Positions 1-7,487 of a stretch of DNA of 49,652 nucleotides are shown in pieces (position 1 is the stretch's first letter; each line of letters opens with the position of its first letter). The notes under the pieces are model-generated. The model was not told the origin of the DNA. It did no database searches and was given only the letters and a program-made list of their open reading frames with translations. Source of the DNA: an uncultured Lachnospiraceae bacterium (GTDB lineage Bacteria; Bacillota; Clostridia; Lachnospirales; Lachnospiraceae). The position numbers and the translations under genes were made by a program. The DNA lies in the NCBI GenBank assembly GCA_947626795.1, contig CANQTH010000011.1:1-49652 (forward strand). Direction: 5' to 3'.

Positions 1-93
1 GAAAGAAACAGTTCTGAGGTCATTTTTCTTTAGGGACAGTCTTTTTCGTGTCAACTGACAATTCTTTTACTTCATCCAGGGCAAAGAAAACAC

Positions 94-122
94 TTGAAAC
101 TTCGCACGGAATATGGTATATT
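94..122 (+). promoter_or_regulatory. Sigma-A-type promoter of small RNA unit 1
   Basis: A -35 box TTGAAA (94-99) and a -10 box TATATT (117-122) are separated by exactly 17 bases. Transcription would start near 129, just before a 9-bp hairpin. No reading frame with a ribosome binding site follows, so the promoter most likely drives a non-coding RNA. Confidence 0.7.
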
Positions 123-128
123 GAACAT

Positions 129-245
129 AAAGAAGGGCATCTGCTGATAACAGATGCCCATGGGTTCTACCGATAGACGGTTAGCCCGACAAATGTTACG
201 TTAAAAATAACCGCTTAGTTTGTCAGACGAGGGCGGTTATTTTTG
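129..245 (+). ncRNA. Candidate small RNA 1 (about 115 nt)
   Basis: The predicted transcript opens with a perfect 9-bp hairpin (GGGCATCTG 135-143 with CAGATGCCC 151-159) and ends at a strong intrinsic terminator (203-244). In between, the word ACCGATAGA (169-177) recurs at 264-272, just upstream of the second small-RNA unit. Promoter, hairpin and terminator are directly visible. From memory, similar arrangements lie beside small type I toxin genes in Firmicutes, but I see no toxin peptide here, so the function is unknown. Confidence 0.5.
203..244 (+). terminator. Intrinsic terminator of small RNA 1
   Basis: AAAAATAACCGC (203-214) pairs with GCGGTTATTTTT (233-244), giving a 12-bp stem whose 3' arm ends in a T run. 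The A-rich 5' arm means it could work in both directions. Confidence 0.8.
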
Positions 246-326
246 TGTCTTGTTACTATCCTTACCGATAGAGTATCCTATAAATGCCACAGGGATACCG
301 GATGCCGGGTACAGATTAAAAAGTTC

Positions 327-355
327 TTGACGAAAGAGCTGATCAATGCTAATAT
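327..355 (+). promoter_or_regulatory. Sigma-A-type promoter of small RNA unit 2
   Basis: A -35 box TTGACG (327-332), a 17-base spacer and a -10 box TAATAT (350-355). The expected start is near 362, and an intrinsic terminator ends the unit about 90 bases later. Confidence 0.65.
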
Positions 356-361
356 AACTTA

Positions 362-450
362 TGGCAAAAGGTGTTACCGTGGAACAACGGTTCGCCTAGG
401 TTAAGTGATCAAAAGAGCAACCTAACTTTGGCTGGAGCGGTTGCTTTTTT
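362..450 (+). ncRNA. Candidate small RNA 2 with competing hairpins
   Basis: The predicted transcript has a small CCGT/ACGG hairpin (378-392) and then two mutually exclusive stems. TAGGTT (397-402) can pair with AACCTA (419-424). The overlapping AAAAGAGCAACC (411-422) can pair with GGTTGCTTTTTT (439-450) as an intrinsic terminator. This is the geometry of an antiterminator/terminator switch or of a short RNA with two conformations. An 85-codon frame over this region lacks a ribosome binding site and is not accepted as a gene. Role unknown. Confidence 0.5.
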
Positions 451-520
451 GATGTCTTTTATCTTTTCTGGCCTGCCGGATATCTCGCGGATTTTGCTTC
501 ATGAATTTTTGTCCGGCGGA

Positions 521-549
521 TTGATTTTTTGCCCAAAATCGAATATAAT
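521..549 (+). promoter_or_regulatory. Promoter of the SecB-like islet
   Basis: TTGATT (521-526), a 17-base spacer and TATAAT (544-549). It lies about 75 bases upstream of the first ribosome binding site (GGAAGGA, 616-622) of the three-gene AT-rich operon. Confidence 0.7.
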
Positions 550-652
550 TGGACAAAAGGAAGAACTCTTAATATTACGAAAAGGTATTTTAATTTATTG
601 TGTTTTATCAAAAGAGGAAGGAATTTGAGCAGTAACAGTATGCAAAAGCGAA

Positions 653-919
653 TTGAAAAAATATTCCCTATCTACATATGAAAAACCGAAAGACATAAAG
701 AGATATGCAAGTCTCATATCAGATATGCAAGTGCCTTATCAAATAGCAGTTGGAGACACCAATCCCAGGCATGGATTAGTGCAAAGAACAAAAGAAAGGA
801 CTAAGAGAAAAACCTCGCATGTTGATTGGTGGCTTTATAAGGATGCAACGCCATATGAAGAGTTTGAATTAATCGTTAATTTTGAAGAATATTTCCATAA
901 AAGGAAGGAAGAAACATGA
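653..919 (+). CDS. Hypothetical protein, first gene of SecB-like operon, start probably frameshifted
   Basis: An 88-residue basic protein that I do not recognise; it has a K/R-rich stretch in the middle and an acidic C-terminus. The only start in this frame is TTG at 653, with no ribosome binding site. A strong site (GGAAGGA, 616-622) instead precedes a TTG at 625 whose frame stops after 18 codons. The two frames meet at a run of six A (656-661), and removing one A would join them into a protein of about 97 residues. The gene may therefore be phase-variable, recently broken, or affected by a sequencing error. Its end overlaps the next start (ATGA), which supports one operon. Base composition is far richer in A+T than the genes after 2078. 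Confidence 0.5.
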   Translation: MKKYSLSTYEKPKDIKRYASLISDMQVPYQIAVGDTNPRHGLVQRTKERTKRKTSHVDWWLYKDATPYEEFELIVNFEEYFHKRKEET

Positions 920-1632
920 AGAAATTTATTAAATTAGAGGAATATGGGCAACTTTATGTTGATAAAATTCTTTTTGAATCATATTTTCCGATTGTTTTTA
1001 CTTGTATAAATGATAATAAAGATATTTTTATTGTAGTGTGTTGTCAAAATAATGAAAAAGGCTGCAAGTGGCTCTTGGGAAAAACGAATGGCATGAGCAT
1101 TGTGAAAATGCTTCGGGATGAGATAACAATTCGACAATTGTTGGTAGATTATTCGGCAGGAAGAATATCTGTTGATTATGTGGAAAATAACTATTCAATA
1201 GCTTTCAATAATTCGGATTGGAATAAGGACAGTTTATATCTGCCAAAAGAAGATTCTTATATGGATGCGGAAGAAGGGGAATTTGAAGAAGAGATCCATT
1301 ATTTTACGTTGTTAAGCAATTCTTTGCATTATAATGCGGAATACTATAAATACACTTCAGAAATATTAAGTGGAACAATAGATAAGGAAATAGGAACGAG
1401 TATGGATACAATGACAGTATCTGCATCGATGATTGAGAATGTTCCAAAAGAAATTATTATTAGCGTCTCCAAGGTGCTTGGGGAATTAAGGATTGATCTT
1501 GAGAAAAATACAGAAAAATATGAAGCCTCCCCAAAATATGAAATTGCATATTGTGACACTTTCAGTATCGTATCAGAGGATTTTAACATAAAAATGGAAT
1601 CCGAAGATAATATTTATACAGATGCAGCATGA
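916..1632 (+). CDS. Hypothetical acidic protein in SecB-like operon
   Basis: A 238-residue soluble acidic protein with no signal peptide or membrane segment. The N-terminal half alternates beta-like hydrophobic stretches and contains a conserved-looking WLLGKTNG segment followed by LRDEITIRQLL. The C-terminal half is helical and charged. It resembles a group of uncharacterised bacterial proteins of about 200-240 residues that I cannot name with certainty. The start is fixed by the ATGA overlap with the preceding gene and by GAAGGAAGAAAC just upstream. It is translationally coupled to genes on both sides. AT-rich composition suggests acquisition by transfer. Confidence 0.6.
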   Translation: MKKFIKLEEYGQLYVDKILFESYFPIVFTCINDNKDIFIVVCCQNNEKGCKWLLGKTNGMSIVKMLRDEITIRQLLVDYSAGRISVDYVENNYSIAFNNSDWNKDSLYLPKEDSYMDAEEGEFEEEIHYFTLLSNSLHYNAEYYKYTSEILSGTIDKEIGTSMDTMTVSASMIENVPKEIIISVSKVLGELRIDLEKNTEKYEASPKYEIAYCDTFSIVSEDFNIKMESEDNIYTDAA

Positions 1633-1642
1633 AGGAGAAAAA

Positions 1643-2032
1643 ATGGCTAATTTCAATAGTGTATTAATTTTGCAAAATATGGTATTTGACCAAATTGAAT
1701 TTAACAGAAAGGGTTTTAAAAATACTCAAGAATTAAAATTTGAGTTGCAGGTATTGATTGGTACAGGCGAAAACGATGTATATAAGGTAACGCTTGTTTT
1801 GAAAGGGACAAAACAAGATGAGTATGATATTTTTATCAGCCTGTCTGGCTTTTTTAAAGTTGAGGGGAAAGAGCAAATAAAAGATCAGACATTTCATGAT
1901 TTGTTGAACAAAAATGCTGTGGCGATCTTGATGCCTTATTTAAGAAGCGAGCTTACGCTATTAACGGCACAGCCAGGCACAGACAGCGTAGTGCTTCCAC
2001 CATTTAATATTAATAAAATATTAGAAAATTAG
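1643..2032 (+). CDS. SecB-like export/antitoxin chaperone
   Basis: A 129-residue protein with the SecB fold signature: alternating strands ending in V-Y-K-V-T-L-V-L, then Y-D-I-F-I-S-L-S-G-F-F-K-V-E-G, then the helix NAVAILMPYLRSELTLL and a closing TAQPG...LPPFNI. SecB proteins bind unfolded clients as tetramers. In bacteria without a classic SecB route, such proteins are known as chaperones of toxin-antitoxin-chaperone modules. The start at 1643 is preferred over 1622 because AAGGAG (1632-1637) lies 5 bases ahead of it. The two uncharacterised upstream genes are the natural candidates for partner or client, but neither is a recognisable toxin or antitoxin. Confidence 0.8.
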   Translation: MANFNSVLILQNMVFDQIEFNRKGFKNTQELKFELQVLIGTGENDVYKVTLVLKGTKQDEYDIFISLSGFFKVEGKEQIKDQTFHDLLNKNAVAILMPYLRSELTLLTAQPGTDSVVLPPFNINKILEN

Positions 2033-2077
2033 CATTTTTTCAATTAATAAGCGAAAACCAAAGGAGATATAGATCAA

Positions 2078-3175
2078 ATGAAACTAGGGATCGTCGGGTT
2101 GCCGAACGTAGGGAAAAGCACGTTATTTAATTCATTGACGAAGGCGGGGGCGGAATCCGCCAATTATCCGTTTTGCACGATCGACCCGAACATCGGGGTC
2201 GTGGCGGTGCCGGACGAGCGGCTGAAAAAGCTGGGGGACTTATACAAGTCCAGGAAGGTGACGCCCGCCGTGATCGAATTTGTGGATATTGCGGGGCTGG
2301 TGAAGGGCGCGAGCAAAGGCGAAGGGCTGGGGAATCAGTTTTTGTCCAATATCAGAGAGGTGGACGCGATCGTCCATGTGGTGCGCTGCTTTGAGGATAG
2401 CAATATTGTCCATGTGGATGGGAGCATCGACCCGGTGCGCGATATCGAGACGATCAATCTGGAATTGATCTTTTCGGATATCGAGATCTTGGAGCGCAGG
2501 ATCGCGAAGGCCGGAAAAGGGGCGCGGATGGACAAGTCCCTGGCGCAGGAATTGAAGCTCTTGGAGCGTGTCAAGGCGCATCTGGAAGAGGGAAAGCTAG
2601 CCAAGACGTTCGCGCTGGAAGGGGAAGAAGAGGAAAAATGGTTCCAGGGATATAACCTGCTGACGGCGAAGCCTGTGGTCTATGCGGCGAATGTGGCGGA
2701 GGACGATTTGGCGGATGACGGCGCGGGGAACGCCTTTGTCCAGGCAGTGCGGGAAAACGCGGCAAAAGAAGGCTGCGAGGTATTCGTCATCTGCGCCCAG
2801 ATCGAGCAGGAGATCGCAGAGCTGGACGAGGAGGAAAAAGCGATGTTCCTCGAAGAGCTTGGGCTAAAGGAATCCGGCCTGGAAAAATTGATCAAGGCGA
2901 GCTATCGGCTGCTGGGGCTGATCAGTTACCTGACGTCAGGCGAGGATGAGACGCGTGCCTGGACGATCAAGTCCGGCACGAAGGCGCCGCAGGCCGCCGG
3001 GAAGATCCACTCGGATTTTGAGCGCGGGTTCATCCGCGCGGAAGTGGTGAATTACCAGGATCTCTTGGATTGCGGCTCGCTGGCGGCGGCGAAAGAGAAA
3101 GGGCTGGTCGGACTGGAAGGGAAAGATTATGTCGTGAAGGACGGGGACGTCATTCTCTTCCGATTCAACGTATAA
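2078..3175 (+). CDS. ychF: Ribosome-binding ATPase YchF (OBG family)
   Basis: A 365-residue P-loop protein of the usual YchF/Ola1 length. It begins with the G1 motif GLPNVGKST (residues 6-14). The usual guanine-specificity motif is replaced by the YchF form, fitting a preference for ATP. A helical insertion follows, and a C-terminal TGS-like domain ends in VVKDGDVILFRFNV. YchF binds the ribosome and is linked to stress and redox control of translation. AAAGGAGAT lies 7-8 bases before the ATG. GC content rises abruptly at this gene compared with the islet upstream, marking the return to the chromosomal backbone. Confidence 0.95.
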   Translation: MKLGIVGLPNVGKSTLFNSLTKAGAESANYPFCTIDPNIGVVAVPDERLKKLGDLYKSRKVTPAVIEFVDIAGLVKGASKGEGLGNQFLSNIREVDAIVHVVRCFEDSNIVHVDGSIDPVRDIETINLELIFSDIEILERRIAKAGKGARMDKSLAQELKLLERVKAHLEEGKLAKTFALEGEEEEKWFQGYNLLTAKPVVYAANVAEDDLADDGAGNAFVQAVRENAAKEGCEVFVICAQIEQEIAELDEEEKAMFLEELGLKESGLEKLIKASYRLLGLISYLTSGEDETRAWTIKSGTKAPQAAGKIHSDFERGFIRAEVVNYQDLLDCGSLAAAKEKGLVGLEGKDYVVKDGDVILFRFNV

Positions 3176-3206
3176 AGGGAAGGGGCGGCAAAGTCCGCAA
3201 GGACGC

Positions 3207-3225
3207 CGTGTGCCAGCGGCACACG
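3207..3225 (+). terminator. Hairpin downstream of ychF
   Basis: CGTGTGCC (3207-3214) and GGCACACG (3218-3225) form an 8-bp stem with a three-base loop, followed by a short TTT. It is a possible weak terminator between ychF and the converging MATE gene. Confidence 0.4.
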
Positions 3226-3259
3226 TTTGACGCCGACCGAGACGGAGCGAGGAGGTTCG

Positions 3260-3396
3260 GATTCAGACCTCCCCGATCCCGCCGACGGCGTTGGAGATCG
3301 GCCCAGATTCAGGCCTCCCCATTCCCGAGCCTGCGGTACACCAGGAACCACATGGTGGTGAAGGAAGCGATCCCGCCGACGGCGTTGGAGATCGGC
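3260..3396. repeat. Partial duplication of the MATE gene tail
   Basis: A 29-bp sequence at 3274-3302 is repeated exactly at 3368-3396 inside the MATE coding region. The 15-mer at 3260-3274 matches 3306-3320 with one mismatch. The outer copy lacks about 49 bases present in the gene, so it is a deleted echo of the gene's last 90 bases lying just beyond the stop codon. Confidence 0.75.
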
Positions 3397-4658
3397 TCGG
3401 CGGCGAACACGCCGTTCACGCCCATGCCGAGCTGCGGCAGCAGCAGCGTCAGCGGCACGACGATCAGGACCTTGCGGAACAGCGAGAAAAAGATCGCGTG
3501 CCTGGAGTATCCAAGGGCGGTGAAGGTGGATTGCCCCATGAATTGGAACGCCATGAAGAAAAATCCAAAAAAGTAGAGCTTGAGTGCGGCGGCGCCTATG
3601 GGCAGCGCCGCTTTGTCTTGCAGGAAAAGGGAGATCAAAAGGCCGGGTTCTTCGATGACGAACAGCCATGCGGCAAGGGTGTACAAGATCCCCAGCAGCG
3701 CGGCGAAGCGGATGCCCTCTTTCACGCGCCCGTATTCTTTCGCTCCGTAATTGTAGCTTAGGACGGGCTGGGCCGCCCCCGAGATGCCGCTGACGGGGAG
3801 GGCCAGGATGTCGCGCACGGAGTTGATGACGGTCATGATGCCGACGTATAAGTCGCCGCCGTGGGTTTTCAGCGTCGCGTTGCATACGATCTGCACGAGG
3901 CAGTTTGTCCCCTGCATGATGAACCCCGCCATGCCGAGGGAGGCGATGTCCTTTGCCAGCGGAAGCTCCACGCGCATATATTTCCTGCGGATGTGCAGCG
4001 GGGCTTTTTTCCCGGTCAGGAACGCGACGGCCCATACGGCGGAAACGATCTGGCTGATGACGGTCGCGATCGCCGCGCCTTCCACGCCCATGCCGAACAC
4101 GAAGAGGAACAGCGGATCCAGGACGAGGTTCAAGAACGCGCCGATCACGATCGTCATCATTCCCGTGCGGGGAAATCCCTGGGCGTTGATGAAGCCGTTC
4201 AGCCCGGTCGCGAGCATGGAAAAAGGCGTGCCGATCAGGTAGATCTTCAAATACGCGTCCGCGTAGGCATACGAGGCGTCGCTCGCGCCGAATGCGTACA
4301 GAACGGGTTTCTTAAAGAGGTAGCAGGGCAGCAGCAGGAGGAAGGAGCAGGCAAGCAGGAGGGAAAACGTGTTCCCGAGGATCTTTTCCGCCTTGCCTTC
4401 CTGCTTTGCGCCACGGGCCATTGCGAATAAAGGCGCGCCGCCTGTCCCGAACAGGTTCGTGAAGGCCGCGACTAATGTCGTGATGGGGAACACAAGCCCG
4501 ATCCCGGTCAGCGGGAGGCTGCCGCTCCCCGGCAGATGCCCGATGTAGGCTCGGTCCACGACGTTGTACAAAAGCTGTACGAACTGCGCCATGATCAGCG
4601 GGAAGGCCTGCAGAAGGATGTTTTTTTTGACGCTTCCTTTGGAAAAATCGTTTGCCAT
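3309..4658 (-). CDS. MATE family multidrug/Na+-driven efflux transporter
   Basis: A 449-residue polytopic membrane protein with about 12 hydrophobic segments in two homologous halves. It has MATE-typical features: a PLIMAQFVQLLYNVVDRAYIG segment near the N-terminus, GTGGAPLFAMARG in the next loop, and NYGAKEYGRV in the second half. MATE proteins export cationic drugs and metabolites using ion gradients. An ATG at 4667 is also in frame, but GGAG abuts it directly. The ATG at 4658 has the same GGAG at 9 bases, so it is preferred. The gene is monocistronic between the PPi-phosphofructokinase terminator and ychF. The 3' end carries a small duplication. Confidence 0.9.
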   Translation of the reverse strand: MANDFSKGSVKKNILLQAFPLIMAQFVQLLYNVVDRAYIGHLPGSGSLPLTGIGLVFPITTLVAAFTNLFGTGGAPLFAMARGAKQEGKAEKILGNTFSLLLACSFLLLLPCYLFKKPVLYAFGASDASYAYADAYLKIYLIGTPFSMLATGLNGFINAQGFPRTGMMTIVIGAFLNLVLDPLFLFVFGMGVEGAAIATVISQIVSAVWAVAFLTGKKAPLHIRRKYMRVELPLAKDIASLGMAGFIMQGTNCLVQIVCNATLKTHGGDLYVGIMTVINSVRDILALPVSGISGAAQPVLSYNYGAKEYGRVKEGIRFAALLGILYTLAAWLFVIEEPGLLISLFLQDKAALPIGAAALKLYFFGFFFMAFQFMGQSTFTALGYSRHAIFFSLFRKVLIVVPLTLLLPQLGMGVNGVFAAEPISNAVGGIASFTTMWFLVYRRLGNGEA

Positions 4659-4704
4659 GCGTGCCATCTCCAGTCTTTGTTATATTTGCCGCCAGGGCAA
4701 AAAG

Positions 4705-4749
4705 AAGGGGCTGCGCCCCGGGAAATCCGATCCCGTGCGGCGGCCCCTT
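4705..4749 (-). terminator. Intrinsic terminator of the phosphofructokinase gene
   Basis: On the minus strand a 10-bp G/C-rich stem (4749-4740 with 4714-4705, one G-U pair) is followed by CTTTTT. It sits 20 bases beyond the phosphofructokinase stop codon. Confidence 0.75.
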
Positions 4750-4768
4750 TTATCGTATGGAAAAAAGA

Positions 4769-5992
4769 TCATACTAAATGTTTTACCGGAAGGTATTTCG
4801 GCGTGCCGTTCTCAAACGTGATCTCCGGCTCGCCCTGGATGAGCGGCATCAGATAGGAAACCATCTCATGCGTCACGTCGTTGCCTTCTTTCGTGATGAA
4901 GCCTTCCGGAACCGCCTTCACGCCGTTCGCGATGTCGCAGACCGGGGATGCGTCGTATGTCACCTGGTAATCCTTGCTGTCCGTGCGCAGGATCGTGACC
5001 ATAAGCCCGGTCTTGCCCGCCGCCGCGAGGGAGACGCCGTACAAGCCCTCCTGGAAGGACTCTTCGAGGTCCGTCTTGGAAGCGATATGGGAAGCGCAGC
5101 GCTGCAGCGTGCTTAATTCGATGGAACGAACCTTGACGTTCAGGCGGTCCTGTACCAGATATTCCAGGGTCTTGCCCGCGCCGCTTAACTGGCTGTGGCC
5201 GAAGTTGTCCACTTTTCCGGTGGATGCGCTGATGTAGTTGCCGTCTTTGTCGCGGATGCCTTCCGAAACAGCGACGATGACGTTGTTCTGCTTATCCAGG
5301 AGATCCTTGACGTCTGACAAGAATTTCTCCGTGTCGAACGCCGCTTCCGGCAGGTAGATCAAGTGCGGCGCGTCGCAGTATTCGTTCCGCGCGAGGACGG
5401 AAGCGGCTGTCAGCCATCCGGCGTCGCGGCCCATGACTTCAATGATCGTCACGCTCTTGAGCGCGTAGATCACGGTGTCGTGGAAGATCTCCAGGATGGA
5501 GGAAGCGACGTATTTCGCCGCGGAGCCGAAGCCCGGCGTATGGTCCGTGATGCAGAGGTCGTTGTCGATCGTCTTCGGGACGCCGATGATGCGCACCTCG
5601 CTGCCGATGGAAGCGGCGTAAGCGGAAAGCTTGTCTACCGTGTCCATGGAGTCGTTCCCGCCGATGTAGAAGAACGCGCCGACGCCCATTTTCTCGAATA
5701 CCTGGAAGATCTTCTCATACGGGGCCTTGTCGTCTTCGAGCTTCGGCAGCTTGTAACGGCAGGAGCCAAGGTACATAGCCGGGGTAACTTTTAAAAGGTC
5801 GATGTTCCCGCGGTCCTCGAACGTGTCGTTCAAGGTCAGGAGACGCTCGTCCAAGATCCCGGTGATGCCGTTTAACGCGCCGTAAACCTTGTCGAAAGCA
5901 GGATTGTCCAGCGCGCCCTGGATGACGCCTGCGAGGCTGGCATTGATAGCGGCAGTCGGGCCGCCGGATTGTGCAACGATACAATTTTTCAT
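4769..5992 (-). CDS. pfp: Pyrophosphate-dependent 6-phosphofructokinase
   Basis: A 407-residue PFK-family enzyme for phosphorylation of fructose 6-phosphate in the cytoplasm. The N-terminus IVAQSGGPTAAINASL binds the phosphoryl donor. Two diagnostic positions favour PPi over ATP: GGND, with Asp where ATP enzymes have Gly, and the Lys in VPKTIDNDL where ATP enzymes have Gly. The substrate motif MGRDAGWL is intact. AAAGGAGA precedes the ATG. The protein is longer than ATP-PFKs of about 320 residues, as expected for the PPi clade. PPi-linked glycolysis is common in anaerobic clostridia and makes the step reversible. The Asn in GGND is unusual and might alter the donor preference. Confidence 0.88.
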   Translation of the reverse strand: MKNCIVAQSGGPTAAINASLAGVIQGALDNPAFDKVYGALNGITGILDERLLTLNDTFEDRGNIDLLKVTPAMYLGSCRYKLPKLEDDKAPYEKIFQVFEKMGVGAFFYIGGNDSMDTVDKLSAYAASIGSEVRIIGVPKTIDNDLCITDHTPGFGSAAKYVASSILEIFHDTVIYALKSVTIIEVMGRDAGWLTAASVLARNEYCDAPHLIYLPEAAFDTEKFLSDVKDLLDKQNNVIVAVSEGIRDKDGNYISASTGKVDNFGHSQLSGAGKTLEYLVQDRLNVKVRSIELSTLQRCASHIASKTDLEESFQEGLYGVSLAAAGKTGLMVTILRTDSKDYQVTYDASPVCDIANGVKAVPEGFITKEGNDVTHEMVSYLMPLIQGEPEITFENGTPKYLPVKHLV

Positions 5993-6082
5993 AGAAATTC
6001 TCCTTTACTATTATGATTATGCTTGATGATTAAATTTTATAACATAATATGGAAAAAGGCAATAAAATTTTCGCAGAACCTA

Positions 6083-7261
6083 TCACATCCGTCCGGCCGC
6101 GACGAGCTGCCTGCGCTTCTCGACGTAGCGTTTCGCGGTTTCCCGCGTCCTTGCGTCGCTGGCGTATTTTTTCAGCGTCTCGCCGTCCACCTTGATGCGC
6201 ATATCCATGGTCTTCATGACGTCCGCGATGTGCAGGGCCTTGTAAAAACGCTCTTCTGTAAAGTCGACGCAGCGGTTGTCCGCGAACATGAGGATGATGG
6301 GCTGCGCGTAATTTTTCTGGTTCTCCTCGATGACGATCCCCCGCTGCCCGGTCGAAAATTCCACGCAGCACCCGCTCGGCAGGATATGGATGCTCTGCGT
6401 GAGCGCAGTTATGAAGGAGGCCGGGTAGTAGTCCGTATGCTTGCGCAGGAAACGGACGGCGCGGATGTCGGAAACAGGCTCGCGCCCCATGTCCATGGAA
6501 GTCAGCGTGTCGAACCTGCTGGCCACATGGATGACGTGCGTGCCGTTCAGCCAGCGGATGTTTTTCTGGAGCGGGACGTTGACGTTGTGTTCTAAGCGCG
6601 CGGTCTGCCCGACGATCTGGAGCGTGAGCTGGGGCAGGCGGTAGTCGTTGTAGTCCGGGTGGAGCGTCTGGTAGCCCTTTTCGAGGTAGCCGCGGATGAG
6701 GCGGCGCTCGTCCGGCGAGAGAAGGTTTTCCCCTTTTTCCAGGATCTCGTCCGGCACGAGGAGAAGCCCGGCGTCGTGCAGCAGGGCCGCGCAGACGATG
6801 GCGAGCTGCTCCGCGTAAGGATAATGCAGGCGGCTGACCATCATGGCCGATAAGATGGCCGTATTCAGGCTGTGCTTATAGACATAGTCCTCCCCGCTCC
6901 GGAGCGTGCGGATAAAGTTGACTTTGTGATCCAGGGCGCCGAACTTGCGTAAGATGGATTGGGCGAGCGGCATGACGCCTTTCGGCTCCAAGCCGTTTAG
7001 CAATAAAGTCAGGTCGTCCTTTAACTGGAACGTGGAGACGGTCAGGAACCGCTCCATCTCGGCGTCTTCTTCTGAAAGCGGGGGAACCGGCTCGGCTGGC
7101 TCCAGGATGTAGACGCCCCAAAGCCCGAAATTGGCGATGCTGGAAATCCCCTGCATGGTAAGCCGGGTGTCGCGCTCATAGAGCATGACGCCCTGTCTAT
7201 TGTAAATGGGCCGGGCAAGGCGCATGCCCGGCTGAAGCTGGCTGATCTTCTTATATTGCAC
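6083..7261 (-). CDS. HD-GYP-like phosphohydrolase with degenerate GYP motif
   Basis: A 392-residue cytoplasmic protein. It has an N-terminal region resembling the DUF3391-type segment of HD-GYP proteins (QLQPGMRLARPIYN) and an HD domain with KHSLNTAI, LLHDAG and a late FDTLTS Asp. A conventional HD-GYP protein degrades cyclic di-GMP and carries an HHExxDGxGYP motif after the HD. Here that region reads GQTARLEHNVNVP, so the GYP loop is lost and activity may be altered or absent. The start is GTG at 7261, supported by GGAGGT six bases upstream. A C-terminal PilZ-like or small beta domain (HILPSGCCVEFSTGQRGIVIEE) is possible. Confidence 0.8.
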   Translation of the reverse strand: MQYKKISQLQPGMRLARPIYNRQGVMLYERDTRLTMQGISSIANFGLWGVYILEPAEPVPPLSEEDAEMERFLTVSTFQLKDDLTLLLNGLEPKGVMPLAQSILRKFGALDHKVNFIRTLRSGEDYVYKHSLNTAILSAMMVSRLHYPYAEQLAIVCAALLHDAGLLLVPDEILEKGENLLSPDERRLIRGYLEKGYQTLHPDYNDYRLPQLTLQIVGQTARLEHNVNVPLQKNIRWLNGTHVIHVASRFDTLTSMDMGREPVSDIRAVRFLRKHTDYYPASFITALTQSIHILPSGCCVEFSTGQRGIVIEENQKNYAQPIILMFADNRCVDFTEERFYKALHIADVMKTMDMRIKVDGETLKKYASDARTRETAKRYVEKRRQLVAAGRM

Positions 7262-7299
7262 AAAAACACCTCCATGAAAATTTGAGTTGGCGTTGGAAC

Positions 7300-7314
7300 G
7301 GCGGCTTTGCCGCC
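7300..7314. other. GC hairpin in divergent intergenic region
   Basis: GGCGGC-TTT-GCCGCC forms a tight 6-bp stem in the 5' leader of the HD-GYP gene. No T run follows on either strand, so it is not an obvious terminator. The rest of 7262-7487 holds the malQ promoter. Confidence 0.4.
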
Positions 7315-7414
7315 GCTATTTCTTATTATATATCGGATGGAACGTGTTTTCGCAAAAGACGTTTGCGGGAAATTTCATGGATTGGATTCCACGCCCGCTT
7401 TTTTTACAAAGATA

Positions 7415-7443
7415 TTGCAATTGCGCGCTTCAATTGGTATGAT
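7415..7443 (+). promoter_or_regulatory. Promoter of malQ
   Basis: TTGCAA (7415-7420), a 17-base spacer and TATGAT (7438-7443). CAATTG occurs twice around the -35 and spacer (starting at 7418 and 7431), a possible regulator site. Confidence 0.6.
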
Positions 7444-7487
7444 ATAAAAAGTGTGTTTTTGAACAGAAGAAACAGGAGGTGCGTGTC

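Noticed and set aside
371-628. 85-codon open frame on the plus strand
   Set aside because: It begins inside the second small-RNA unit, covers a terminator and the promoter at 521, has no ribosome binding site and shows no family likeness.
3127-4035. 302-codon frame on the minus strand
   Set aside because: It is a shadow of the MATE gene in another frame; its Arg/His/Ala-rich composition is typical of GC-driven false frames.
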